Source of the DNA: Mesostigma viride
Taxonomy: Eukaryota > Streptophyta > Mesostigmatophyceae > Mesostigmatales > Mesostigmataceae
Direction of reading: 5' to 3'
Length of the DNA stretch: 64,000 nt
Assembly: GCA_009746045.1 (NCBI GenBank)
Contig: RPFO01000138.1
Span: forward strand, 846,759 to 910,758
This document shows, one piece after another, positions 1 through 10,236 of the stretch; position 1 is the first letter of the stretch; each line of letters starts with the position of its first letter. The translations under genes were made by a program, and so were the position numbers. The notes under the pieces were generated by a model. That model had not been told where the DNA came from and did no database searches. It saw only the letters and a list, made by a program, of their open reading frames with translations.

Positions 1-520
1 GTCTTTGGACCGTCACTTCAGTAGACGACGCAGTTTCGATGTAACAACCTACGACGATCGTCGTAGGTTGGTCTATGGGCAGCCGCCACGTGCAGGGCAA
101 TAACTCCAGGCGAACCTGTCCGGCCGCTAACGCAATTTCGTCATTCCGACAGGTAGAACAAAAGTATCTTTGCCCGTCAGTCTTTGGACCGTCACTTCAG
201 TAGACGACGCAGTTTCGATGTAACAACCTACGACGATCGTCGTAGGTTGGTCTATGGGCAGCCGCCACGTGCAGGGCAATAACTGCAGGCGAACCTGTCC
301 GGCCGCTAACGCAATTTCGTCATTCCGACAGGTAGAACAAAAGTATCTTCGCCCGTCAGTCTTTGGACCGTCACTTCAGTAGACGACGCAGTTTGGATGT
401 ACCAACCTACGACGATCGTCGTAGGTTGGTCTATGGGCAGCCGCCACGTGCAGGGGAATAACCACGTTCAGGCGAACCTGTCCGGCCGCTAACGCAATTT
501 CGTCATTCCGACAGGTAGAA
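1..520. repeat. 179-bp tandem repeat, about 2.9 copies
   Basis: Three copies start at 1, 180 and 359, and the third fades after about 520. Copies differ by only a few bases. Each copy contains a perfect 26-bp palindrome (45-70, 224-249, 403-428) centred on CGATCG. The array begins at the window edge, so its full length is unknown. No coding signal is seen. Confidence 0.95.
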
Positions 521-1325
521 AGTCGAAAAAGGTGGAAAGTCGAACACGGCGAGAGCAACGGCGGAAAGACGAAAGCCGTCAAGCCGACCGTCACTCTAGT
601 AGGCGACCCAGTTTCGATGAGTGGACAGGTGGCAAGTCGCAAAAGTTCGACCAACTACGCGCCAGTCAAGCTCGATCGACTCGCTAACGTCAAAATGTCG
701 CGAGACGACTTTAAAGCCGTTAAATATGACCGCGAGTGAACGCCAATAGCGTCTCACTGAACAAACGCCTTTCGTCCTCCGCTCAAGATACGCCGTCTTC
801 GATCCAGCCACGCACGGAAGCCTGTACGATCTCCAAATTCCGACGACTTGTGCCCAACGGTAAAAGGCGAAAAGGACACCCGTCGATCACGAGTTATCCA
901 CTGAAATGTACGGAAAGTTACGGCGTACGGCCACAGGATGCCCGATGGTTTTTCATATAGTTGATAAAGGCCGTTATGATGCCGTGAAATAGCCGCATGA
1001 CGACAGTGCCGTTCCAAACTTTCAACTTCGCGCCCTACCTCTCTTAACCGTTACCTGGTAGACCGTTGGTCCAACGAGCGAAAAATTTAGAAAGGTTGCG
1101 ATTAGGCAACGCGACCTTGCACCTAGCCGCACCCATGAACGCCTTCAGCAGCCATGGTAGGCAACACAACCCTGCACCTAGCCGCACCATTCCATAAACG
1201 CCTTCATCAGCCATGTTAGGCCGGAATAGACACGGCATTTCCACTTTGGGTCTCGCACTAGTCAAGTCACTTGCTCAGATAGAAAGCAATGGATCACGCA
1301 AAACCAGGAGCCACGCCTCCCCACG
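521..1325. other. no gene recognised
   Basis: Only short overlapping frames with no recognisable motif. Fragments of the neighbouring 179-bp repeat vocabulary persist to about 610 (the GTCACT-AGT and CAGTTTCGATG words recur at 590-620). A short duplicated phrase about a CCTAGCCGCACC core occurs near 1120 and 1180. This may be the 5' flank of the frame at 1326. Confidence 0.4.
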
Positions 1326-2321
1326 ATGATTACGGCGGCGGTGTGTGGCATGGAGCCTGCTTGTGACGAGCATGACTCAATCCACATCAATGGCAGCAAT
1401 TACCGAACTGCAGTCGCCGACCTTCGACAAACTGTTCGCCATCGCAACTCGGGAGTAATGGTTTATGGTAAAGAGGGGGTTAGGTATGGCCGCATCACAC
1501 ACATTCTGCATAGTTTCCTCCGTGCCCCGACGGAAGGATGGAGTAGGCAAGTTCTTTTAAAGGTCGCTCTGTTTGATGTCGGTTCTGTGAAAGAGCTCCC
1601 TTTAGAGGGATTGACGCTTATACCTTTAGGGGAGCGAGCGCCCAAGCAGGATGCTTTAGTCCTTCCCGGGAGTGTATGTTCAGTTGGTTTTGTAGTTGAT
1701 CCAGAGTATGCACCTGAGATAGCCATCGTGCACTGTAAATTGCCGTGGCAAATGGTAAAGGAAACGTGTAGTGCAGCCCAGCATGTATTATCCCGTGCTG
1801 CAGGTGCTCAGCTGAGAACCACAGACGTGTATGCTGATATGAACCTGCAGCGCAAGGTGACACTGTGTGTTAAGCGAAGAGACATGACAACACGAGGTCG
1901 TTCACAAGGTAATCGCACTGCACCCATAGATCCACAAGCAACCACTGCACGCATGGCTGCGGAGCCACAAGCAACCACTGCACCTAATCGCTCACGTGGC
2001 AAGCGCACTGTTGGCACATTGGTAGAACCACAAGCAACCACTGCACCAAGCCGCTCGCGTGGCAAGCGCACTGCGGACACATTGGTAGAAACACACACAG
2101 CCGCTGCACCAAACCGCTCGCGTGGCAAGAGCATTGCTGGCAAGTCCATGGCAGCGGCTAGTGGCAGCGCATCAAGCCCTGATGACATTGCTAGTGATTT
2201 GTCGCTGAGCAGCGACGGTGAGGCATGCATTCCCACACAAAGGAGAAGTGAGAGGCAACGTGTGGTAGTAAATTATGCGGACTCTGACAGTGCTGCATAC
2301 ACTGATGAGGAGTGGGATTGA
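1326..2321 (+). CDS. hypothetical protein, possibly transposon-derived
   Basis: A 331-residue uninterrupted frame that I do not recognise with certainty. Residues about 45-145 form a compact region built around VMVYGKEGVRYGRI and VCSVGFVVDPE. It loosely resembles the small beta-rich segment at the C-terminal end of plant CACTA-type transposases, where a VYYGRI-like stretch is followed by a short valine-rich strand. Residues about 200-275 hold four imperfect repeats of about 20 residues with the core APNRSRGK and EPQATTAP, rich in Arg, Lys, Ser and Thr. The tail is acidic and serine-rich. A TGTAA motif at 2339-2343, 18 bases after the stop, fits a green algal polyadenylation signal. It could be a single-exon gene or the last exon of a longer one. 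The transposon link is inference only. Confidence 0.5.
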   Translation: MITAAVCGMEPACDEHDSIHINGSNYRTAVADLRQTVRHRNSGVMVYGKEGVRYGRITHILHSFLRAPTEGWSRQVLLKVALFDVGSVKELPLEGLTLIPLGERAPKQDALVLPGSVCSVGFVVDPEYAPEIAIVHCKLPWQMVKETCSAAQHVLSRAAGAQLRTTDVYADMNLQRKVTLCVKRRDMTTRGRSQGNRTAPIDPQATTARMAAEPQATTAPNRSRGKRTVGTLVEPQATTAPSRSRGKRTADTLVETHTAAAPNRSRGKSIAGKSMAAASGSASSPDDIASDLSLSSDGEACIPTQRRSERQRVVVNYADSDSAAYTDEEWD

Positions 2322-2338
2322 TTATATTCCTAATATAA

Positions 2339-2343
2339 TGTAA
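2339..2343 (+). promoter_or_regulatory. TGTAA polyadenylation-type signal
   Basis: TGTAA lies 18 bases after the stop of the 1326-2321 frame, with a second TGTAA near 2356. In chlorophyte algae TGTAA is the usual poly(A) signal. Confidence 0.4.
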
Positions 2344-2459
2344 TGATGGATTGATGTAACTTGTTGTGTGCTTGTCACACTTATATTTATTTATTTCCAA
2401 TGAACATGTGTGTCAACTGCATCATTTCTGCATCCACATATATTGCATAAGTGTCCTGT

Positions 2460-2880
2460 CTTCATGCACTTGAGAGTTCTCAAGTGTCATGCTCAGTGTC
2501 CTGATTTTCCTGATTTTTTGTGCCATGCTAAGTGTCCTGATTTTCCTGATTTTTTGTGCTGTTAAGTGTCCTGATTTTCCTGATTTTTTCTGATTCAGCG
2601 GGTTTTCTCAGGATCTCAGGATTTCTCAGGATTTTTTTACGAATCTCAGTGATTCTCAGTGTTTCGCGAGACGCATCTCAGGCACTTCTCAAGATTCTCA
2701 AGAGGAAGTCCTGATATAAATCAGGAATCCTGAGAAAAGTCTCAGGGTTTCTCAGGATTTCTCCTGAAATCCCAAGAAAAAATCAGGAAATCTCAGGAAA
2801 TCCTGAGAAAATCTCAGGAATCCTGAGAAAAATCTCAGGAAATCTCAGGATCCTGAGAAAAATCTCAGAACCCGACTTCC
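2460..2880. repeat. degenerate CCTGATTTT / CTCAGGATTT repeat
   Basis: From about 2497 to 2590 a unit beginning AGTGTCCTGATTTTCCTGA recurs three times. From 2590 to 2870 it gives way to short units of CTCAGGATTT and its complement AATCCTGAGA in both orientations. The block abuts the broken protease frame of the retroelement, which suggests the retroelement was truncated here or the repeat expanded into it. Confidence 0.8.
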
Positions 2881-3103
2881 TAGTGTAAGTGACATATACT
2901 GCCGTGGTGTGAGGTCGGGGTACCAGGCCTAGCCGGCGCACCAGGGCCTCGTTGATGAAGGACGTGGAGGCGCCGGTGTCGACCAGGAACTTCACGTCCA
3001 TGATCGTTTTCTCCTTCAAATACGGATCAAGGACGGTGGGAGGGACCCGGCAGTAACCCTCCGCTGAAAAGAAACAGATGCCGTGAATCTCCTTGAGATG
3101 CAC
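2880..3103 (-). pseudogene. retroelement aspartic protease, N-terminal part only
   Basis: The frame contains FLVDTGASTSFINEALVRRLG, the classic retroviral-type aspartic protease active-site stretch (D-T/S-G-A-S) followed by the hydrophobic leucine-rich helix. The sequence VKFL directly before it fits the first strand. After about 60 residues of homology the frame runs into the CTCAGG repeat and becomes low complexity, so the flap and second half are missing. It lies directly downstream of gag on the minus strand, in a different frame. Confidence 0.75.
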
Positions 3104-3243
3104 GCGCCGTCGGTTGGGTGGACGCGTCTGCGGCCACGTTATTGACGTCTACCTCTACTCTAGTTGACTCCGCGTCTGGGCTACCATCTGATTTTTCTAC
3201 CCTATCCCCTACCCCGCGGGACCCAAGCCCATGGGCAGGGCTA

Positions 3244-3924
3244 CTACTCCCGAGGAGCGGTGGGACGGGAGGCCGCCTCGCCCGACCACCCGCCCTCTTC
3301 CCCCCCCTCCTCCTCTTCGTCAGCCCCCTCCTCGTCGTCATACTCGTAGCCAGCCACTGCCTGCGTTTGGCCGGAAGAGGAGGACTGTCGCCGCGCCTCA
3401 ATCTCGTTGACCGCACGCAACACACCCTTGGTAGAGCTGGTCGCGGGTGGTCGCGGCTGCTGGTACTGCGTCGGGACCTGTCTGGCGTGCTGCAGGCGAG
3501 CCGCACGCTCACCCGCGTTGCGGGGTCGGTCCCGAGGACCGGAGGAGTCGGGGCGGCTGCCGAAGGCCGGGCCGGAGAAACGAACACTGGGTGTCCCTTC
3601 TCCTGTCCCACGACTGGCGTTCTTGCCCCGGAGCTTGGGGCAGTCGCGCTTGAGGTGCCCCACTTCGCTGCACATGAAGCAGCGCGCCTTGCTAGCGTCG
3701 ATCGCGTTGACGCCATGGTCAGTGTAGCCCTCGTCAGGGTCGTCAAGGTACTCGTCCTCCTCCTCGCCGCGGCGAACTCGATCAGTGGAGTACATCTGAT
3801 TCACCCGTCGCGGGGGAGCAGGTCTGAAGAAACGGCGCACTGAGGGTGCACGCCCGCGAGCCACTACGTCGGCCACCTGTAGGAGATACCTCTGGATATT
3901 CAATCTATGTCCCACTCTTCCCAA
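3244..3924 (-). pseudogene. retroelement gag, zinc-knuckle portion
   Basis: A 226-residue stretch containing one CCHC zinc knuckle, RCFMCSEVGHLKRDCPKLRG (C-x2-C-x4-H-x4-C), at about residues 81-100, the nucleic-acid-binding motif of retroelement Gag. Upstream is an acidic patch (EEEDEYLDDPDE) and downstream a basic, proline-rich linker and a Glu/Asp/Gly-rich tail. It continues the gag seen at 3900-4166 in another frame, so a frameshift separates them. Confidence 0.75.
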
Positions 3925-5392
3925 GGGACATCAGCATAGTGCTTGAATACCTCGTCCTGCAGCTCAGGGCAGAGTGCCTCGATGAACCTGCTCTTGTACT
4001 CGTACCAGGTCATGTCAGCCAGGTAGGCGGCGCTGGACTCGAACTTAGACAGAAACTCGCGATATGGGGTGGTCCCCTGGCGCAGCTTGCTGAAGGCCAT
4101 CCGCTCGTGGAGTGTAGCATCTGGGGGCACCAGCTTGCGACGCACTCGGTCCATCAGTTCCGCCAAGGTTTGCGGGTATGACTGGGACGCGATGCTCTCA
4201 CTGTCAGTTCAAGATGCTTATCACCGAGGGGTCCATACAGGAGTTAATCACTAGCCCAATCAGATCGCTGGTGGCCAGCTGCCAGTTGTGATGATTGCGC
4301 CAGATGGTATACTGCCGTCGCCACATGCGTCCCCATTCCTCTACCTCGCGCGGTTTCATGTCCGCGTGCAGCTTGGGTACATTCTTGAAATTGGGCATCG
4401 GTGGGGCCTTTACCGCGGCGGTGACGGGCCCACCGACGTCTACGTGGGGGATATCGCCGAAGTCGGGGGGCTGCGACCGGGGGAGAGAGCTGGATCTGGA
4501 CGGCGTACCATGAGTCCGCCGCACCTGGACGGATGAGGGGTGTTCATACCCCGGGTCATCCAAGGCCACCCTGCTGAAGCTGAGGTTGCCAGCAGGCGCA
4601 GGCGAGGGGACCGCGCTTTGGTCAAGCACCCGTGGGCGCTGCGGTTGAGGTGCCGGGCGCTGGACTGGCGTGTGAGTCTCCTCGTCTCTGGTGGTGACAC
4701 TGCTCCTGGTCTCCCCTGGGCTGGTCCGTGGTCTATTATTAGTACCAACGGGCGGGCCCTGCGTGACAGTTCCCTCGTCCGCCTCGTTAGTCCCTTCCAG
4801 GTCATCGAACTCGCCATCTGCCCCTGGGACCTCCCCTTCCTCGTCCGAATACCATAGCGCCGTGGGTAACAGGGACGTGCTGCCGAAGGACACTCTGCGT
4901 CTGCCCCGGTCCGGTGGGGGGCCCGGTGGAGGTCCCTGGGGCCGCCCCCGACCTGCCCAAGGATGCGTTGCATGGCCGCCCGGTGACTGGCTGCTGATGG
5001 CGGTAGTGCAGGGTATCTTCATACTCGTCTCTCTGCTGCTCTGGATCAGGTGGTAGCCATTGTGGTCTCGTCTGGGGTTGTTGCTGCTGCATCCGGGGTT
5101 GCTGCTGTTGCCATTGCTGCTGTGGTGACCGTTGCTGCTGCTGCTGCTGCTGCTGCTGTTGCTGCTGCTGCGGTTGCTGCTGCTGCTGCTGTTGCTGCTG
5201 TTGCTGCTGCTGCTGTTGCTGCTGTTGCTGCTGCTGTTGCTGCTGTTGCTGCTGCTGCGAGTATTCCTGGAGCCTCTCTCGGTCATTCCTGTCATCTCCC
5301 TGCCTTGTTAAGGCGTCTAGATTGTCCCCATCCGCTGGGAACCTAGGGTTCTGATCTCTGGATCGTGGGAAGCCTTCCGCAGGTCTCTCCAT
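3900..5392 (-). pseudogene. retroelement gag, N-terminal and capsid-like portion, frameshifted
   Basis: The minus-strand start at 5392 opens with MERPAEGFPRSRDQN and soon enters a long glutamine run encoded by CAG/CAA repeats (about 5090-5260). Around 5000 the sensible frame changes to one ending at 4204, which contains PPMPNFKNVPKLHADMKPRE and a WGRMWRRQYTIWRNHHNW stretch typical of a Gag capsid N-terminal part. It resumes in a third frame at 4166-3900 with the Gag-like segment RQGTTPYREFLSKFESSAAY and ALCPELQDEVFKHYADV. At least two frame changes mean it cannot make a full Gag. Assignment rests on order and composition. Confidence 0.65.
5090..5262 (-). repeat. CAG/CAA trinucleotide repeat (poly-Gln in gag)
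   Basis: On the plus strand this is a GCTGCT/GTTGCT run of about 170 bases with interruptions. In the gag frame on the minus strand it encodes a long polyglutamine tract, in the other frames polyserine or polyalanine. Confidence 0.9.
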
Positions 5393-5690
5393 GACCTCAC
5401 CTGTATCTGTCCCTGCTTGGACGTGCAGTGGTACCTCTACTCCTCTCTGTACCGTGCTCGTGGTTGTCTACCGGTTCTACTTCTGTATTCTCAAGATCTC
5501 GTTCTCTAGTCTCTTCCTCTGTATCTCTGGCGTTCCTTGTTTGGGACCGTGTTGGCATGGTGCTCGTACCAGTACCTTACACTGCAGGCAACACCTCCCC
5601 AGGAAGGAAGAGAGAGAAAGAGAGAGAGCAACCACGTGCTATAGAGCTATAACTATAGAACCTAATACTACTCCCTAGTAATGGTCTCCT

Positions 5691-6032
5691 CTACTGTTTG
5701 CTGGGGCCAATTGTCAACTGAGAGAAGGTCACTGTAACTGCTGTCCCCTCCCCCTGACTGCTGAGCGTGGGTGGTTTAGAGCATTCACGTGTGGTGTGCA
5801 TCCCCTCAGGCAATGGCATATGTTCCCTAACAAACCTATCTGCGTCCATGAGGTTATCAAATCCCTTCCACTTGGCACTAGAGTCTTTAGACACTATCTT
5901 GTCCTTGATGTGTTCTTCACATGCCTTCCAACTGTAAAATATGGCTGGTCTACCCTCGCCCCCATCATGGGCCACGGCATAGTAAGGAAATCCAGATTGA
6001 CCACCCTTATTTATTCTGTTGCGTCTGGGCAT
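5691..6032 (-). CDS. small protein with RNase H1-type hybrid-binding (Cauli_VI) domain
   Basis: A 113-residue frame. Residues about 15-70 read FPYYAVAHDGGEGRPAIFYS, then W-K-A-C-E-E, then WKGFDNLMDADRFVREH. This is the pattern of the RNase H1 N-terminal hybrid-binding domain (also in caulimovirus P6): Y-YAV--G---GI-Y-W-EC---V, then a K-F-----A--F. That domain binds RNA/DNA hybrid. The usual catalytic RNase H domain does not follow; the rest of the frame is Ser/Thr-rich. It lies 300 bases upstream of the gag start on the same strand, so it is probably an accessory frame of the retroelement. It is intact while gag is broken. Confidence 0.65.
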   Translation of the reverse strand: MPRRNRINKGGQSGFPYYAVAHDGGEGRPAIFYSWKACEEHIKDKIVSKDSSAKWKGFDNLMDADRFVREHMPLPEGMHTTRECSKPPTLSSQGEGTAVTVTFSQLTIGPSKQ

Positions 6033-7370
6033 GTTACATCATGGGCTGGCAGAGGCTTGCAAGCAGGAGAGAAAGAGGGGATCCCAGGCTACCTCTAGGT
6101 GCAGTGACCTTTACCAACACAAAAGAGGGAGAAACACAGAGTCTAACACAGCACACGCCCGAGCTTTCCGCGGAACGGGCTATACGCACACACGGAGGTG
6201 AACACCGTCAACACAGTCGGCAACAGCCAGACGGTATCCACCCCCACGACCCCTTGCAGGTCAAACAACGAATGGCCGTCTCCGCGACGTCCATGGGCAC
6301 CAACGACATTTACAACCTATAGAGGGTACAACATATAACATAAACCCCCTACGCGTGCGGTCCCGCGGAGAGAAAGCGAGCTCGCCAGCTAGCCTTCAGC
6401 AGGCATAGCTTGTAAAGAAAGAATTCTAACTAGGGGACGTACCATCTTCGATGACGTTAATCCCTCCTGAGCTGGCCGCCACCCGGTGTCGTTGAAGGCA
6501 AGCCCTGGCCGCCACTAGGTGTCGTTGAAAACAGGAGAGCTGAACGCTATCGTTGGCAGCACCTCACCACAGGACTATTGCTAGCCCCGCCGAGTATCCC
6601 AGACTGGCCGCTTACTGCCTAGGTCGTCGTTGAATCCCTTTACGGGCTGGCCGCCGGCCTGACAGCAATCGTTGAATTCCGGAACCTCTACCTACGCCAA
6701 GCTTCGTCTTGGTATCCTAATTGGCTCACTTACCCTCTCCGCGAGAGTTAGCTAACCTTTCCAGCACATTTCCTCCGATAACCAGTGTTACGTCCCTGCC
6801 CAGACACACCTAGCCTGAGCTACGTAGCGAAATACCCTCCTTGCCGGAATTAGGAATAATTCAAGATAGCCTAAAGTAGGTTGCGCTTCACGACGTGAGT
6901 CGTGAGATATCTGGCATCACGGCTTAATGCCAAGCTAATTAGTACACACTTATATTGGCTAGCAATACCAATTACAAATGGATAATTGCCCCGGGCTCAA
7001 TGTGTAGGCGTATTCGCACTTATCATTCATTAAACCAAGAGGACGAGACTCTCGTCCTCGGACCAATTTAACCTAGGTTGATTGCGGCGCAGATACACGC
7101 CAATTTCCCTAGAACAATCCAAGTCACTCATTCCACGTAGGATCCGGGCCGACATCGACCCTCAACTATAGGATCCACGCCTAGAGCTACGGACGGTCCC
7201 AGAACTGGCGCGGCGCCACTGCACCGGCCCCTAAAAGGACAACCTAGGACCAAAATAACTAGTCCAATTCACACAATGGCCAAGGTCCATAAAACCCAAA
7301 TACAATAGACCAAACAGCCTTAGTAATTTATTCCATTGTTACGTCCGACCAAAAGGGCTGGGACGTAACA
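6032..7370 (-). repeat. candidate 5' LTR of the retroelement
   Basis: The interval begins TGTTAC and ends GTAACA, a perfect 6-base terminal inversion of the TG...CA kind expected of LTRs, and lies upstream of the hybrid-binding and gag frames. The inner edge falls at the A of the 6032 start codon. No second copy is in the window to confirm it, and I could not recognise a primer binding site. A 10-base inverted pair TGTTACGTCC / GGACGTAACA also occurs at 7337-7346 and 7361-7370. Four degenerate CTGGCCGCC...TCGTTGAA units lie at about 6470-6680. Confidence 0.35.
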
Positions 7371-7413
7371 CCACCCACCCACCCACCCACCCACCCACCC
7401 ACCCACCCACCCA
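7371..7413. repeat. (CCCA)n microsatellite
   Basis: About ten uninterrupted CCCA units directly abut the GTAACA end of the putative LTR. Confidence 0.95.
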
Positions 7414-8325
7414 CGTAAAAGCGCCTTGACCAGTGTCAAAAATTCTGATCTGAGAACTATATCAGATATATTCACAGATAAGAACTATGACAGCATCCCT
7501 GGTGTCCATACTTGCTGTCCTAGTGCACCTCCTAGGCCCAACAGGGGCCATCTGCCAACAAGCAGTGGTAACCATAAACCATCATGTCCTCGGAGAAGTA
7601 AATGCGCGGTCACAATGGTCTGGCGCAGGTAAGGGCCCCAACTGGCAAGTGACCCACACCCCACTTGTAAAGGGACGTTGTCAAGCAAGTGGTTCACCCC
7701 CTCTGGGAACATGTGTCAAAGGACACCGTCTGGCAAGTGGGCAACCCATGCAAGAGACCCCTGGCAACTCATGGGTGCCCGTGTGATACCCTCCAGGGGA
7801 CAACCTACTGCAGGTATCCCGATGTCCCCTGATGTGGTGGCATCTACCATGCCATATATGCCTCCATGATAGCATCTGGCAACCCTTTGGCAGACCTGGG
7901 ATATCCACTCCCCCGCAGAAATTTTCTCAGGGTAACTAGACACAGCTGTCTGGAAGTATGATACAGTGGAAACCCCGTAAATGCTGTTGTTTTGCCCTGG
8001 CATGTGTGATGCCGTCTGGAAATTACATTGTAGACATCCAGGATGTCCACTCCCCCGCAAAAAATTGCTCAGGGTAACCAGACGTAGCTGCCACCAATCT
8101 GGACAACTCCTAGGGAGCTCGCCCTACCCATAGTACTATTCTGATAGTACTATGATGATAGTGGGAACAACCCAGATGCCGTTGTTCTCCTCCCCACCAA
8201 AACCAAACCACCATACACGTGGTAGGAGCCAAAGCTCAACCTAGAACGCCTCCACTGTCATGTTGCTCAACAAGAAAAGGAAGAGTTTCCCCCACAACTG
8301 AAACAAATGTTTGGCGACGCGTGAA
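7414..8325. other. no gene recognised; short duplicated phrases and one hairpin
   Basis: A phrase containing TATCCACTCCCCCGCA...CTCAGGGTAAC occurs near 7908-7942 and again, diverged, near 8041-8078, about 135 bases apart. The word GGCAAGTG recurs at 7640-7745. A perfect inverted repeat with 11-base arms (8129-8139 and 8144-8154) and a TCTG loop is present. No coding motif is seen. Confidence 0.5.
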
Positions 8326-10236
8326 TTAAGGGGACGGGACACATTGAAAGTGCACTTTTCTGGAAAACAGACCTGCGCATGGGATAAAAATCCAGTTATG
8401 CTTGGGAACCATAAATATGTGAAAAAAAAATTTTCCAGCCACTTGGGGGTGGTACTACCCCCCAGCATGACCCAGTTATGAGCTAAAAATAGAAAAAGAC
8501 GCTATTTTTGGCCGATTTTTCCTAGGAGACTGGGCAAACCAAAAGTGACCAAATCACATATTTTCCTAAAATCCCCACCCTTGCAAATAAATCTGGCTAC
8601 TCAGGACCACAAAATAAGCACGTTTAGACTATTTGATGGGGTTTAGCCCAAAACACGTATTTTTTTGGTCCTAAAAAAATAAATCAAATAGTAGACACAT
8701 GCAAAAATTTCAGAGATGACATTTATACTAGGCCTAGGGTGGGAATTTCACTCTCACAAAGTTTGAGCTCATTCTGAGCACGTTTACTCATGTTGATGGG
8801 TGTAAACATGCAAAAAAAAAAAGACAGAAAATCCCGCTTATGAGCACAAACAACAGACCTATTACACCCTAGCCCACCACCAACTGGGCCAAACCAAGTC
8901 AAATTAATTCATTTATGATGTTAAAAAGCTTGCCACAAAATCCCAGGTCATGCTGAGCAAGTTTGCCCTAAGTACATCATGTTATAGCTGCCACCCTGCA
9001 TGCTTGGTACACCGTGGCATGAGGGACACCATAAGCACATTCCTAAGCTTGCCCTTTGCAAAATGGGCAGGAGCACGTAAAGCAAATGCTAGAAGCTTGA
9101 AGAAGACATCCACCGACTCTTAAATCATTACGCAAGCAGGCATGACCACTTGCGGGAATCACCTCATAGCTAATACCCAGTCATGATGCTAAAGGATAAA
9201 AGTCATCCTTTAGTATTGTCATAATAAGCACCTGATCCTTATCATCTAGGAAGCCCCAGCCATGTTTTATGGAAGCAAAACATATAGGAAGGAGATAACT
9301 ATATCACACATTCTCACCTTCCCTACAACTTCACACCTTGTTTTCCAGCAGGCTGAAGAGCCAAGACAAGCGTTTATGAGCTCGCCAGCTCCTTGCAATG
9401 TTGATGCCGCTCCCAGGCAGCTAGGGTCCTTGACTACGCAATATACAATGTCAACCATATGAAAAACTCCATAAAACAAAGTGTAGCAGAGCCGCAAAAC
9501 TGCCCAATCAACTCTTGCTAGCTTTAAGAAGCATGGCATACGCAGCATAAGGCAAAACATTGAAACCTGCGGAAAATCAGATAGCGCAACTGCAACAAGT
9601 GGCGAACAAAATAGCATGAACACCCGGAATCGGCGCCAAAGCTTCATGCCAGGAACATTTAGAGCGCAAACAGACTGGGCGGTGACATGCGGCAAATGAG
9701 CGTACCACGGCTGGCTTTATTTCCTACCCAGGCGCGCGAGACAGCCAGCCAGCCATGGATGGCTTGACCGCGGATCGCGCAGGCCTGAACGATATCATTT
9801 CAGAAATGACGGGAAATGGCCGCAGATCGAAGCCGCTTAGGATGTTTTCACGGTTTCCATTACTAAACACTTCTTCCTGCATCAATATAACCCACAAATC
9901 TTAAATTCTACCGTCGCAGGCACGCATTCTAAATTAATATATGCGGCCAGATTTCCGGATTAGACCCCCGTGCAAATCTGGATTAAGAAAGGCACTGACT
10001 TTTCAAATTGTGCATATCTGGCTATGAAACATCATACTAGTACATCGTTTAAAACCACCGGCGTACATTTTTCGCTTGTCGCCTGGCCGATTAGGCAAAT
10101 TTTTACGAAACGCACGTCGCCATGGCCACCTCCGCACGAGGTGGGCGCATTAATTGTGCACCACAATTTCACGGTCCGGGGGTACCGGCGCGAATTTTTT
10201 GGCGCCAAAAAATTCCGATGTGTCCCGTCCCCTTAA
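8326..10236. mobile_element. TTAA-flanked non-autonomous DNA transposon
   Basis: The left end reads TTAAGGGGACGGGACACAT (8326-8344) and the right end is its exact inverse (10218-10236), giving TTAA at both borders and 15-base terminal inverted repeats inside. TTAA target duplication is the hallmark of the piggyBac superfamily, although the GGGGAC start is not the usual CCC of that group. Both ends carry a palindrome close to the terminus: 12 bases at 8348-8359 and 24 bases at 10192-10215. The 1.9 kb body has no recognisable transposase; a 142-residue minus-strand frame (9695-9267) has no known motif. Confidence 0.7.

Larger units (their letters stand above)
2880..7370 (-). mobile_element. truncated, decayed LTR retrotransposon (Ty3/gypsy-like)
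   Basis: Reading the minus strand, the order is a possible 5' LTR (7370-6032), a small frame with an RNase H1-type hybrid-binding domain (6032-5691), gag (5392-3244, with frame breaks) and the start of an aspartic protease (3103-2880). The protease is cut off at the CTCAGG repeat, so reverse transcriptase, RNase H, integrase and the 3' LTR are absent. The gag is spread over several frames, so this copy is dead. Gag-zinc knuckle-protease order fits Ty3/gypsy or related elements; without RT the family cannot be fixed. Confidence 0.75.

Noticed and set aside
3118..3843. Plus-strand 241-codon frame
   Set aside because: Antisense to the gag zinc-knuckle region, which has a clear CCHC motif.
9267..9695. 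142-codon minus-strand frame in the TTAA element as a transposase
   Set aside because: No DDE/DDD-like motif, too short and hydrophobic; left uncalled.
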